A program made the position numbers and the translations under genes. From Scylla paramamosain (lineage: Eukaryota; Arthropoda; Malacostraca; Decapoda; Portunidae), in NCBI RefSeq assembly GCF_035594125.1, contig NC_087178.1, forward strand, positions 7,890,001 to 7,954,000: a stretch of DNA of 64,000 nt, read 5' to 3'. The notes beneath the pieces were generated by a model that was not told the origin of the DNA, searched no databases, and was given only the letters and a program-made list of their open reading frames with translations. The number at the start of each line of letters is the position of its first letter. The first letter of the stretch is position 1. Of the stretch, positions 1-14,000 are shown one piece after another.

Positions 1-155
1 CTCCATCACCGGCACCGGTAACTTCGGCTTTAAGATAGCGACAAGTGCTTTTGTTCTTAATCTGATGGACTGGCATTCTTGATAACCTCACTCTATGTAC
101 CTCACACCATATTCCCACCTATTTTACTTTAGTTAAGTGCACGTATGTCGTTGCC

Positions 156-158
<3 letters not shown>

Positions 159-218
<60 letters not shown>
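159..218. repeat. (CT)n microsatellite
   Basis: About 60 bases of uninterrupted CT dinucleotides. Confidence 0.98.
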
Positions 219-224
<6 letters not shown>

Positions 225-1257
225 ACAGGGCTGGGAAAAGGTACGCCCTAATATTCATCTAACGCAGATGAAGATATCCACTTCTAAAATGAGCTCTTTC
301 ACGAAAAAAGTACATCTCGCAAAACGCTTAAATTACTAAAGTAAATGAATGTATATAAAAATAGGAAACGCCTCCCAGCCGCCGGACAAAATAGTGAGAC
401 GTCATAAGCTACATTAGCACTTGAGGGAAGCTGCCAACACATTCTCAACCAAACCACACATACAGTAATGAACGGGGAAAGGAAATTTCCCAAGTTCCTG
501 CGAATATACGTCCGTGATACACACTCGTCACCACCACTGCACACCACACAAACACTGTACCTCTCCGTCCGAAGGTCAATGATGCACTGAGTAAGTGAAA
601 ATAAGAGGCACTGCCAACACGGCTCCTCAGTTACCAGTTCGCACGAGTCGCCACCTCCGAAAACGGGAACATTACTGACAAAAAGTTCCAGTGTAATGCA
701 AAAATTAAGTAGGCCAGCACTTCACTACAAAAAATAAACTGCTTATTCCATAACCTCTGCCTGCTTATGATGAACGGTGAGCAACGGATACGTGGCACAA
801 TTGTTATTATGATGTGACCCATGAAAATCCATGCTGAAAATTGTAAAAGACAACCTTTCATGATATAAAACATCACATATCAGATACTATGTAAACTCCT
901 TAAGCATAAATGCATATTTCTATCTTCCCATTTATCTTAACCTGACTAAAGAAATAGCAGAGATGTGAAATCTTGAAGCTTAATTGCATATTTTTCATCT
1001 CTTCATTTATTTTAATCTGATCTAATCTAACAGTAACTTGAAATTTCCCTACATCTTAATACATAATACTGTACCCTATAAAATGCAGTGCATGGCTTTC
1101 CAATGTTGCCAAAGCTAAGTCCATCTACAGAAGTGCATGGAGAATGCATGAAATGTGGAGTTTAATTCATGCAGGTATGTTGCACAATAATGAAAGCGAA
1201 AAAAAAATAACAACAAGGAGTTAGACTTTTTTTGCAAGTATGGCATGACTTTAAAAA

Positions 1258-1369
<112 letters not shown>

Positions 1370-2247
1370 GTTGCTTCCTCTAGATTTCTATAAAAACTAA
1401 AAACATAAGCAAATTTTCAGGCAGCAGCGAGGAAGGATGGCTAATTATATTCAGCCAATTAGTTAATGGCAGTTTCAACTTTTGTGTCGGTCAATTAGCT
1501 TTTAATTTATCATGAGACATAATGATTTACTATAGAGTATCACAGACATTTCCTATGAGGTATATATTCAGGGGATCGAGTATTTTTATGATGTTACATA
1601 TAAGAACATGAGAAAATAGGAAAATTACAAAAGACCAGATAACATACAAGATAGTGCCTGAACCAGCACAAGACACCTCCTGACATACTCTTCGAATGAA
1701 CATGTCTAGTTGTTAAACAGATGAAGTAGAATTTAAGCTAATCTTATTTCCTATGGTCAAACTTTGATGGTAAAAGGATGAAGGTAAAAGTTGAGAAGTT
1801 TGTACATAGATGATTCGGTTCAGCTACTTCTCTTATAAATGGGAATAAATAGAATTTCAGCTTATGCTTCAGCTTATGCTATGAGTATCTCCTAAGGTGA
1901 GAATTGAACGGTAAAAGGATGGAGGTAAGAATTAAGAAGTTTATAGAGTTGAGAAGAAAGAACAATGAGTTACATGACAATAGTTTGGAATGAACTGTCA
2001 GGAAATTGGATTTTTCACATTTCTTTATTGTTTTGTAGTAAAGTAGTAGAGACACATGCACCAATCTCCCTTTTCTATTTCCTTACCCATAACAAACTGA
2101 GGCAGTACTGGTGGGAATCTGTTTTTATTTTTATTTATTTATTTATTTTTGGATGAGGTGAACAAAAATAATTGAAGTTTGGCTTCTTAAATTAACCTAA
2201 ATTATAATTTCATGAACTTCTCACATTACCCTTGCTCTTGTGGTTAT

Positions 2248-2498
2248 TACTGTTCTATCATGCATTGTTAAAGATTTCTTAAGATGACAACAAACTACCT
2301 GATAACATTGCACCCTTATAAATTATGTCAACCATTAAGAGGATGAAGTTTGGAGTATATTGGAAGTATAGATAGCTGTGTCTTTTTTTTTTTTTTTTTT
2401 CTTCTTTTTCTTTTTTTTTTTTTTTTTTTTCTTTTCAGATTCTGTATTGTTTTTATATGAACACCTACTGAGCACTCGCCCACTACTACCATTACTCT

Positions 2499-2549
<51 letters not shown>

Positions 2550-2900
2550 CTAACGCTTCTAACTAACAATTTCCTCTGGTATTGTGGAAGTAACCTTAGC
2601 CTGCTAACTTCCAGACAGTGATTGTTTATTTCTGGGCAAAACGTGACGCCTTTTCACACTTGTGGGCATTTTTCTCCTTTCTTTTTTTTTTTTGCTCTAG
2701 GATTCTCGTCTCCAGCGAGGAGAGAAGGGCGGAAGAGAATTACTTCTGTGAAACAGGTTACTCTGAGAATAGTAATCATGAATGTTTCTGCCACAAAAGC
2801 CTGAGTTTGACCAGTACTCATCTTGTGAAGTTGTGACCTCTGTTCTATCATGCATTGTTAAAGATTTTTTAAGATGACAACAAACCAGCGATAACACTGA
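2248..2900 (+). repeat. Spaced direct duplication of about 60 bp
   Basis: Bases 2248-2310 and 2839-2900 are near-identical over about 60 bp. Both begin with TCTGTTCTATCATGCATTG and include AAGATGACAACAAAC. About 530 bp of unrelated sequence with two simple repeats lies between them. Confidence 0.85.
2383..2544. repeat. Poly-T tract and (CT)n microsatellite
   Basis: A T-rich tract at 2383-2436 with scattered C, then 60 unique bases, then CT dinucleotides at 2501-2544. Confidence 0.95.
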
Positions 2901-3361
2901 ATTCTAAATATTTTGTCCTTTTTTTTTTCTTTTTCCCTTGACTTCTAACTTTATTTCTCGTTATAGAAAGTGCCCTCCCTCACATTCATATCGGTTCGAT
3001 GGTAAACAAAATCTATATAACAAGGTCTACATAATAAGGTGTGCCTAAAATATATTTGATAAAAAAAAACTCCACAGTAGTGAAGATAACTAATACCTGG
3101 TGTATCATTTAATGGTTACTGAGTTATACATAACAGTCTTTAAAAACATCCAATATTGATAGCATGAAAAAGAATAAAAGAAGTTGATATAGGTTAGATT
3201 ATTAGCGGTAAAATTTGAGATTGCAATTATTTTTGTATAAGAGTCCATGTCTTCTTGGTCGTTTATATCTTTAAAAGGCTTTCTGAATCAGTCATGTGAT
3301 GAATAAGGAAGTATGGTGAGAGAAGGGAGAGGGGAGTGTCTCTCATCCCGTCAGTGAGATC

Positions 3362-3533
3362 ATGGCTGCCTCAGCTGATGGTGTAAACAAACAGAGGGAC
3401 GCCCCATCCCTACCAGCCTCTTACACTCCAGACGAAGAGGAGGTAATTCCTACCCCGACATCCTCCAGAAGTGATCCCTGGCAGTCCTACGTGTCTGACA
3501 AGAAGCCAGTAAGCCAGAAAAAGTCATGGAAGA
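3362..3533 (+). CDS. RUFY: Candidate distal first coding exon of RUFY
   Basis: An ATG in good context (ATCATGG) opens 57 codons that are polar and proline/serine-rich ([20 protein letters not shown]). They end at a strong donor, AGA|GTGAGT. The donor leaves phase 1, which matches an acceptor at 11787-11788 that supplies two bases to complete a lysine before [11 protein letters not shown]. No homologue of this N-terminus is recognised, as expected for the variable ends of RUFY proteins. It could instead belong to an unrelated short gene, but the phase match and neighbouring position favour RUFY. Confidence 0.6.
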
Positions 3534-5393
3534 GTGAGTACATTTGACACCGCTCAGTTGCAAGTGCTTGGAAGAGAATGAGAACATTCACATCACTTTG
3601 TTTATGTCAGGCTTGAGTTAATTTAAAGATGGGGTTTGGTGTCTACATCATCCACTACTATACTGTCTGCTTGTACCCTTACCTTGGAGGTGGATTCAGG
3701 CATTCAACAACTCTCTTGGTCAGTTTAGTTAAATTCTGCTAGATTTTCTTCCTACATTTTCATTTTCTTACATCTGGAATTAGCATCAGAAATTGAAGTA
3801 GGTTATATTGTTAGCGGTAAAATTTGAGTTGTTTTTTGTGTTGTTCTCTAAGATTCTGATAGATGGAAGACAGAACAGTGACTGATGATAGTTTAGAAGA
3901 TATAAGAGAAGTGTGAGCACCCCTGTGGTTTCTAAGAGAATGAATAGTATATTTATTGAAAACGCATCAACTTTTTTTTTTTTCAGAATAGTGCATATGG
4001 TGTATATAGTTCTGTTTTAATGTTTCAATGTACTATATATAATTTATGCAATTAAGAAGATATGTGTTGTGCAGCAGTAAGGTTTCTGGTATTTAGTGTT
4101 TTATTCATGTGTATATGAAATATGGTTGTGTTTCTGGTAGTTCATATATTTTCATGTGTATATGAGATTTAGTTGTGTTCACAGATTTGCCAAGTTAGTT
4201 ATAAAATGTTTGGATATTTCTGCTGTTTCATACAGTGCACAGAACATAAGTATGACTCTCTATGTCTTATGTCTCACTATTTAGAATACTTTTAATCTCA
4301 ACTCTTTGTCAAAAATGCATGCTAATTACAGAAAAAGAATTTTGAAGAATATGGTATCTCCAGTGCCGCCTAAAGCCAGGGACTAACAAGTGTACTAAAT
4401 ACAAATGGTGTTCTGTTGTTGATGTGAGGGATTTGTTAATCAACATTGTGTATTGGAACTTTTCTGTATCTACATAGTCTGGCCATTTGTGTGAATAAGA
4501 GTATACCTTACTTATATGTATCTATTAGTGTTTTTTTACCTGCTTGGATGATGTTCTAGGTTTAAGTGAGAAATAGGTTTCATTTCCGTGTTTCTAAAAG
4601 CTATGAATTGTAAAAGTTTTTGTAATTCATCAGTAATATAAAGTTAACATTGGATTGCCAAGTAGATGATCATGGATTTAATTCCTGAAGTGCATGAGTA
4701 AAGTAAGTCTCACTTGCTTTTTCTTCTATTTTTTAGAACACATGAAGATCTGCCACCAAAGGTACACTCAGGGTGGCCATTACTCATATGGATCAGTGGG
4801 GTGGATTATCTTCATCTGGGTCAGTGTTGTGGCTAACTTTCATGTGGGTCAGAGTGGGATGGCAGATCTTCATGTGGACTCTTTTGAGAAATCAGTGTCT
4901 TCATTATTCTTATCGTTTCAGGAACTCAGTAATGCAACCAATTCAAGACTCAGTGTCCTCATTACTCTCATCTTTATAAGTACTCAATAATGCAACCTTT
5001 TGAGAACTCAGTATCCTCATTAATCTCATCCTTTCAAGAACTCAGCGAAACTGTGGTGGTGGGTCTGGGGACTGATCTTCATGTGGGTAAAACTATGGTA
5101 GCTGATCTTCATGTGGGTAAAACTGGGGTGGTAGATACTCATGTGAATGAGAATTGGGTGGGATTTCTTTATGTGGATAAACTGGGGTGGCAGATCTTCA
5201 TGTGATCGTATTTTTGTTCTGTTCATTTAATTCATTCATTGCATTTTTTCTATAATGAACTTTGCAGTGATAACTAGATCTACTAGGTGTTGATGATATA
5301 ACATTGCTATGGTATAGTCCATATTTTCAATTCTCTTGCAGTATTTTTTTTTTTTCTAATGAACTGTACATACTAAATGTGAGTGAGGAGATT

Positions 5394-5430
<37 letters not shown>

Positions 5431-7717
5431 GTATATAATTCCATGAAGAATGCAGCAGATATGCAACAATGTAAATGTTTAAGAGATTAAACACTGATAA
5501 TCAGAAGCTTTTCTATCTAGTGGAAAAGAGGTGCCGGTAAGTGTTGGGAGGTAGAATGCCTCACAACGGAGCCACATACACGTGGTAATAGTGCTGAAGA
5601 ATGAGCAAATGGGGTTGTTTCTCGATTGCCACGTTCAGTCTACATAGATATAATTATAAACAACTGTAAGCGTTTTGGATAATTATATTATTTTAGTCAT
5701 AGTGAAACCGATATTTGGATGTTGAATTCGATACTTTATCCACATGACAAACTACAAATACTGCACGCACATGCTGATCTGTCGGGACAGGACACGGTGA
5801 TGAAGGATATCTGCTGCCATCATCCTTTCATAAATAAATCTAATACATTATCCATCGCTATTAGGGACTTGAACCGAATTTCCTCGTCAACATAAAGGTG
5901 AAGTGTGTGTGTGTGTGGGTGGAGTAGGTTGGCGGTGGGATGAGATGACAGCGAGTATTGATCAGTCGGCCGTCGCCCCTCCCTGTCCACCCGCCGAGTG
6001 GAAGGGCGAGCTGTGTGCGCATCAGCTCGTCTCCAACACGTAATCTTACCATACATGCATTCCTATCTTATAGTGCACATATACATAAGGCATCATTATT
6101 AATAATACTGGGCCATATTTAATTTTCAAGCAAAGGTCGCAGACTTTTAATCCCTCTCGGGAAATCATCCATCGCGTCCTTAATCCCTGGGAAAGGATGA
6201 TGTTAATATTTCTATATCACGATTTTTTTTTCTCTCGTTTTATTTGATGTGTTTATATATATATTCAAGTAGTGGAAGTCAGTGGCGTAAATATGATTTC
6301 TGTGAAGAAAGAATGGAGTACGTGGTTTATCTGGAAGCCAGCAAGAATTGGGAGACGCTTGCGCAGGGCCGCTCCCTCCCGTCCCTGGAGGAGGTGGAGC
6401 AGCAACAGTGACTCTCGCGGCTGCTGCTTCCACGGTACTCAGACCAGCAAGATTGGCAACACAGTAGTGAACCACTGCTCAATGATCCTGCCTTTTGTCA
6501 AAATAATACAGTAAAGTGTCGTGAGATGGAAATAAGAACAGAAATAGAAATTAAGGTAGGCCTCGTGATGGACGAGGTAGCAGTCTAGCGTGCTCGGAGG
6601 TAAACAGACGGAATGTTCGCGCCCGATGTTTGGCAACCTACAGTGACTCACCAATAGAGTAACATAGAATCGTGTGCACTTCTCGCATCATACTCTCATT
6701 GATGTAGTAATGTAGTCCAAGATGGAAGGTTAAATTTAAACCGATAGTGACACTTTCAGGCGGTGATAACGTGAGTGGTTTTAAAGGAGTAGTCGAGAAA
6801 GGTCGGTTTTATAATGACTGGAGACCAGGGAGTCCCCAGGCCCAGCGTGAACCACTGTCTACTCGTAAAACACGTAGTACTCCACCTTTCTGCTAACCGA
6901 TAGCTGAAGGTGTGACGCTCTGCCAGTGCCTCGAAGGATTCGTTATCCAATATTTGAGAGCAGGATGAATTTACTAGACATGTCATGGAAAATAATGCAA
7001 GTTAAATTTATCATGTGCATCTGTCAGAAAAAAAAAAGTGATTGTATTACTGGAAGGTGGAGATACGTTGAACAAGTATAAGACTTGGGACTTCTGTGCT
7101 GAGTATATGTTGCGTACTACTACACATATATAATATGGAATATTCAGTACATCCACCGAAATTGGAAAAAAGTGCACGCATGGCTCATGGAATGTGCATT
7201 AAAATAAGAAAAAAAGGTGTTACCTTATTAAAGATTAATATTAAAGATGATCAACTTTTTTTTTCAGACTAGGAACACACACGCACACGTCTTTCGTAAT
7301 ATTCTTGAACTCGCTTATGTTCTCACCTTCCAGTTCCCATCCCTCTCCAATTCCCTTGTCACCCAAACTTAGGAACAATTATTTCGCTTTACATTGTGAA
7401 GAAGATAATGTAAACTTACCCAGCCATACAGGCATCAATAGAAATGAGTCGACTCCCATCGCACTGGAATGATCTGCAACATAATGCAGCAATTTTAGTC
7501 ACAGATACAGTAACTGATGGCTATTTTGATTAATCATCTTCCACCATCTTCCTCACAGTGTCATTGCCCACTGACTAAAGTTACCATTTTTTCATTGCCT
7601 TACCTAATTAACATGCCATATTTCACTCCCTGTTCAGAAATGTATCACTACCTACTTGTCTTTCTTGGCTGCCCATCAAGATAACTATGGCAGCTTTTGT
7701 GCCATAGCTTGGTGCTG

Positions 7718-7759
<42 letters not shown>

Positions 7760-9985
7760 GATGAGTTTGGTTTAATCCTGTAAAAGCTCAAACAAGTATA
7801 TGCAACAGTTTTCAGAAATCAAAAGTATCAGAATACAAATAAAGTATGTGTAATTGATTGATCAACACATATGACATGCAAGCCCAGTAGTTTTTATGAA
7901 AGTCAATATCACTGTCAACTGCACACTGCATTTGTTACCTGAAGTTATAATCCTTTCCTCATCCTTTGATGGCCCAGGCACAGGTGTCCTCAGTATTATG
8001 AGTGAAGAGAAGTGTGTGTTGACAGCATGACTATATCGGTGAAGTGTTGTGTAGCGCGGCACTCTCACATGGCTGCCCCCTAAGATGGTGTTGGTGGAGA
8101 TGGCCGGGGCGGAGGACACCATCTACTTGTGCAACTTCCGGGTTTCTGTGGATGGTGATTGGCTGTGCTTGAAGGAGCTAGCAGAGGGAGGCACCACCAG
8201 CGTAGGGGTCGCTAAGGTGGACAGCTCTGCGTCCTCATCCCCTGGGTCACCCCCGCCCTCAGGTGCCTACACCCACCACCACCACCATCACCACCTCCCA
8301 CCTGGCTCCTCTTGCTCGCACACTCTACCCCTCTCTGAGCCACTGATGTTGAACCCACCAGACTCGGCCAACACCTCGGAGGGATCTGCCGATGGGAGCC
8401 CCCCGCCTCACAACCCCGCCCTGGCTTCTGAGGGCGGGGCAGTGGGCCGGGCACTCAGCGTGCTCCCTGGCCTCCCGCCGGGGCTCTTCGCGCCCTATGT
8501 GCCGCTCAGCTGTGGTCCGTCCGCACGCTTTCTTCTTTATGTTGCCCTGACACCCCTGCTGGACACTGCTGCCCCTGGCTATCCTAGCTCCACCCCACTT
8601 GCTGCCTTCCCACCTTTGATTGATCAGATGATATCAGCAGTCCTGGCTGGCTGTAACTCTCCCAGTCAGAGGCTGGCTGTATGGTTCTAGATAATTAACC
8701 TTTATTATGAAAGGATCATACTGACTTTCTCATATCACAGAATATTTGTCATTGATAGTATTGATGAATTATGATGACTAGTGTCTCTCTCATGATGCCA
8801 GATAAATACTTTCAGCAATTATTGTAGCCGTTTGGTTTCCAATGGAACTGACACCAGGTGCGGGTAGACTACAGCCAGGGCTCCAGCATCTGTCCACCAG
8901 ATGTGTCTCACTCCATGGTTCATAGTTTTATCAGAGTTGAGAATTTAGACTTTGTATTGATGGCCTCATACATAAGGAGTTGGATCCAGTTAGCTGAGCA
9001 TTTCAGTGTAGAGGAGTAACATGTCAGTGAATTAAGGAGACCATAAGAAAGGTTTATAATATAATAATTTACTCAAAACACCATATAAAAATAAAAGATA
9101 AACTTGAGCCCCTTATTATGAGGAAAGAATTAAAGTTTGGAAGTGGTTTTATTCCCCCAAAAAAACAAAATCTGTTATTTTATTGCTTAAAGTGACTAAT
9201 GAAAGAGATTTTATTCAAAAAGGGATGCCATCAAGACAAGGTTGAAATAGTAACCATTTACAGTAAATTATGTAGTCATTAGAAAAGAGAATTCATGGGT
9301 AATACTTCTAACTTAAGATATAATGATTAGAAGCCTCAGTATACATATTGTGAAGTTAGCATTCAGAAATTATTAGTTTAATGTAAAGAAAAAGTTTGTG
9401 GATGTCTTTTTTAATTCCATTCATACTTTGGGGAGTAGTGAGGACTTGAGGATATTGCAATGCATGACCACTGCATGGCTGGTCTTCATAAGACAGACTC
9501 ATCCAGGGCAGGAACATCCACCAGCTTCTTACAGTTACTTTGCTCCGGCTGATGCTTTGGTTGGTGTCTCATGAGGGTTGTCTGTGCCCCTCATGGACTC
9601 TCGATATCAGGTGATCATATTGCCTCTCATTGATTCTGTCAGGTGATCATATTGCTTCTTATTTATTCTATCACCTTGACACACTAGACATAGGGATATC
9701 AGGGTTTGTTTAATGTACTTTTGAGACCTTAAAGCTTATTATTACCTCTGAAAATAAAGCAGGAGAGCCCAACAATGAGGTGAGAATGGGGAAGCTGGTG
9801 CATTATAATGATGAGTTATGATGCACAACTTTATAAAGCCATGATTAGAAACTGGTAATTTTGAGTTGAGTGAGTATGTATGTGTCTGTGTGTGTGAATG
9901 TATGTGTGTTTCTTGATGCCATGCATTATCTTCTTTGTTGCTATTAGCGAGATAACCAACATTTTATAAAATTATTTGCAAGATA

Positions 9986-10020
<35 letters not shown>

Positions 10021-10512
10021 CACACACACACAGTATAACTATACTGGGTGCAACATGAGTTTCCGTTGCCATTACTTGAGGTGAAAGTACATGTTATTCT
10101 AAATAAAAAATGTTATATGCACATATGCATTTTGAGGCATTGTTTAGCAGTGTTATGAAATTTAGGTGCTGGCAGGCCAGGCAAGTATCCATGGTGGGAC
10201 ATGTTGATGTGGATGTCTGTTGACGAAATTGAAAATTATTCAATAATGATTTCTGCAAGTTTTGGAGCTTTACAGTATCCCATGATGAGATGAGTGGTAT
10301 TAATGGACAGGTGATTTACCAATAAACTTTACACAAGGATAGTATATATAGCTGTAATTAACAACAAATAAAATGAATACTGCATAGCATCATGCCTGCC
10401 TGGGCAGATAGGGAAAGGAGAGAGGCTAGGAACAAATCAGTTGATTGCTATTCATTCAGTCACATGCAATTCCCCCCGAGACAATGACAGTGAATGTATT
10501 GTCTTGCATAAT

Positions 10513-10548
<36 letters not shown>

Positions 10549-11004
10549 GAAAACTTCCAATCAATATCATACACTAACATTAATGTGAAGCATGTGGACA
10601 TGCTGTTTCTCAGCCATGGATACCTGGCTGGCCCAGCCATTTTCCCTGCCATCCATCAATTTATGAATTTCTCAACATAGGTAAACCACGCCTCAAAATA
10701 CCCGTGTACATAGAACATTTTTGACTTGGAATAACCTGTACTTTCATCTCTAGCAATATCTGCAGAAACACATGTTACACTCTGTATATACAACACGTAT
10801 ACAAAAATCTTCTAGTAGTTTCTTTTGACTGTGGATAGATTTCTTTCTTTTTGTCTCACTATCTTATACATTAGTCTGAGGAAGCACAGATCCCTTGCAG
10901 CAAGAGAAATAACCTTGTTAGTGATCAGATCATATGATATAAAAGTTCCATTGCAACATTTTGTGGTTAGTGTTTTACATGAACTCTTGACCATGGAATA
11001 ATAT

Positions 11005-11035
<31 letters not shown>

Positions 11036-14000
11036 TTTTATTTTATTTTTTTTAGAAGAAGGAGAAGAAAATTTTTCGTGTAGTTCTTAGAAATAAGGAA
11101 TGTGTAGTGTTCTCTTAAGTTCTAATGACCAGTGTCTGATGAAGTCATTGGTTTAATTCAGACATTTTGCACAAAATTTTTTTTCTGTCATGCATCTTCA
11201 ATGAGAGCATTATGTATTCAGTTTTAATAGGATAGAGGCTGTTTCACATGATTCATTGTGTAAACCCTTATATATAATGTATTACTCTGCTATTCACACA
11301 TTTCCCTAATACCTCATAATTGCAAATACTACCATTTAAAACCTTACACATAATGTATGTCTATGCCATTCATGCATTTTCTTTATTCATTATAATTGAA
11401 AATATATTGAATATGTTGAAAAACAGATGTTCAATGAAGATAGATTTGAGATACCTTAAGATGGGAAATAGCCATTGCAGATTTTCATCTAGACTTTTCA
11501 TTACTTATAACTTACCCAAAAAAAGTTTCTCAATTATCCTTTTACTGTTCATAGACTCCAATACTGTACAGAACTCTTGCAATGATGATTGTAAACCTAA
11601 CTTTGAAGGTGGCTCTCCACCAAGCATCTCTTTCCTATCCAGCTAGAGAACCAAAGCCATAGTTATAGATTGCCTAAAACAGCTAATAGTTATAGACTGG
11701 CAAAATTAACTGCTAAATTTTAAAAAAATGTTGAGATGTAGCAGCAGCAGTTGCCACATATCACATGTATCCATTTCTCCTTCTTCAGAGCGGGATCCTG
11801 TGTGCATTGAGCGTAGTAACCTGGTAAACATCTGCAAGTTGGTGGTGAAAGAACTCATTGAGTCCTCCCTCAAGTTTGGCCGCCAGTTGGATTCAGACTC
11901 AGTGCCGCTACAACACTTCTTCATTGTTCTAGAGCATGTCCTGCGGCATGGCCTCAAGCCCAAGCGGGTGGGTCACATGGCTTATGCCCATAGTCAGAAA
12001 CACTTTGCTGTCTCACCACAGCTATTTTCAAAGGCCACACAGTTGATTATCCAGGTTTTCAGGAGTGTTTTTCCTGTTAGTAATGTAGAAATCCTGTCAA
12101 GCTGTCACTAGAACCATAAAATACACTTAAAAACCTGTGTAGCTTCATATGGAGTCTTTTGAAAGTAGTGGAGGTACAGTGCAGAAGTATTTCAGAATAT
12201 GGTCCATAGTCCCAAGCTGTCAGTCATGTTCTGAACTGATCATTGTAGTGATTACAATGTTTTATAGCAGCCTGTTGATATGGTGGTTAGTGCATTCACC
12301 ACACAACCAAGAGAGCACATCCACCAGTTTAATGTACAATTTTGTTTTGCAGGGCTTATTGGGACCAAAAAAGGAACTATGGGATCTTTTTCAATTTGTG
12401 GAGAAGTGGAGTTACGAAGCTCAGGACATCACAGCGAGTGTCCGTGATTTACCTACAGTCAAGTACGTGGCAGGCTGAAATGTGAAAATGTGACTTGGGA
12501 AGACTTAGATTAGATGATGAGATTAGAGATGGGAAGGACTCAAGAACAAATAAGACTCAATACTTGGGTGGTGGGTTCAGGACTATGGAAGGTAAGGACA
12601 TGACATCATGGAGGAGGAAAGGCTGAAACAAGGGATCTGAGACCAGAGAGATAGTGGAGGGGAAGGACCTAAGGTAGAGACAAGGAACAATAAAGAACTA
12701 AGGAGGAAGACATGAGACTAGTAGAGAAAAAGACTTGGAGAACTCACAGACTCATGTGCCTCAGACAGAGCAAATGATTATATGAGTAAGAATTACCTAG
12801 TCTTTGAGAATCCTTATTTGCTGATTTTAATCCCCAGAACCCACATTGGGCGAGCACGTGCATGGCTTCGACTTGCCCTCATGCAGAAGAAGCTTGCTGA
12901 CTACTTCCGGCTGCTGATTGAGCGGAGAGATGAACTGTTGACAGAGTTTTATGAGACTGGGGCATTGATGCTGGCAGATGAGGCTATTGTCATTATGGGA
13001 CTCCTGGTGGGCCTGAATGTGATTGATTGTAACCTGTGTGTCAAGGTAAGGGATGTGGTACCAAATTACCTGTGTTGCCTGTATATTGAATGGTTCTTTA
13101 GATGTTAATGGTGATGGCTAAGTAATTTGAAGTGCAATAATAGGCATTATTCACATTTGTGATTGGTGTTTATAACATTAACCTTAAGGAACTTGTAAAG
13201 GAGGACCAGAAACTTTGTTATTTGTGAGATCTCTTAGAAAGATGGATAGAAATGTACAAATGAAACAAAACCTGATTCTTCTGCTACAGGAGGAGGATCT
13301 AGACAGCCAAATGGGAGTGATTGACTTCTCACTGTACCTGCGCAACACTGGGGCAGACACAAGTCCTGAAGACAGTCAGGAGCAGACAGACATGACTACA
13401 GTACTCGACCAAAAGAACTACATTGAGGAGCTTAATCGCCACCTCAAGTATGTTTCCACTCGTTTGTTTATTAACTTGTTTTATATCATTCTTCTAGTTA
13501 CAGTTTTTTATTTGCTATGTTTGTTTGTAGATTTAGCAGTCCTTCCTCCTACTAAAGAGGGAGATTTTTGAGGACATGATTGTCTCCCATACAGTCTCTT
13601 CATCTTCCTAAATATCTTCACAAATATTTATTTGTCTTTCCTTCCACCAGTGCGACAGTAACCAACCTCCAAGCTAAGGTGGAAACTCTGATTACCACTA
13701 ATGCTCTGATGAAGGAGGATTTGGCCATTGCAAAGAACACTATCATACACATGCAGGGTGACAATGATCGTCTAAGGAATGAAAGAGGTCTCCCCACACA
13801 GCAGCAGCAGGAACAAATGGACAAGGAGGTAAGACCTGTTTATGTTTGCTAAACTTCCTGTGCTCTGCAAGAAAACTCACACTTACATAAGTTTCTGTTC
13901 TAGATATTGTGAGAGGTGGAAGTGTCTCAGAAAAGATGATGTGGGACAAAGCTATTGTATTTTCTCACAATATTTCCTAAACCTGATCTGCACTTTTATT

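Larger units (their letters stand above)
3534..8084 (+). other. Long first intron / upstream region of RUFY with repeats and GC-rich patches
   Basis: No convincing exon is visible. The segment contains the degenerate tandem region at 4740-5205 and GT and CA microsatellites. Two locally GC- and CpG-richer patches, at about 5930-6030 and 6340-6440, stand out from the AT-rich background and could be promoter or untranslated sequence of the proximal RUFY start. Reading frames across these patches do not resemble known proteins. Confidence 0.5.
8691..11788 (+). other. RUFY intron, no exon recognised
   Basis: AT-rich sequence with TA, CA, GA and TTTA microsatellites. No reading frame resembles the RUN domain or any other family I know. 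Confidence 0.6.

Noticed and set aside
2328..2566. Open frames of poly-Glu/Arg or poly-Phe/Leu-Ser across poly-T and CT runs
   Set aside because: Pure products of the simple repeats, with no flanking coding sequence.
6212..6514. Overlapping 80-codon frames on both strands in a GC-richer patch
   Set aside because: No family resemblance. The openness comes from higher GC, and the patch is more likely promoter or untranslated sequence.
12265..12310. Possible tRNA gene or tRNA-derived SINE head
   Set aside because: Only a weak A-box-like stretch, no proper B box and no cloverleaf that I could fold. Kept only as a hint in a finding.
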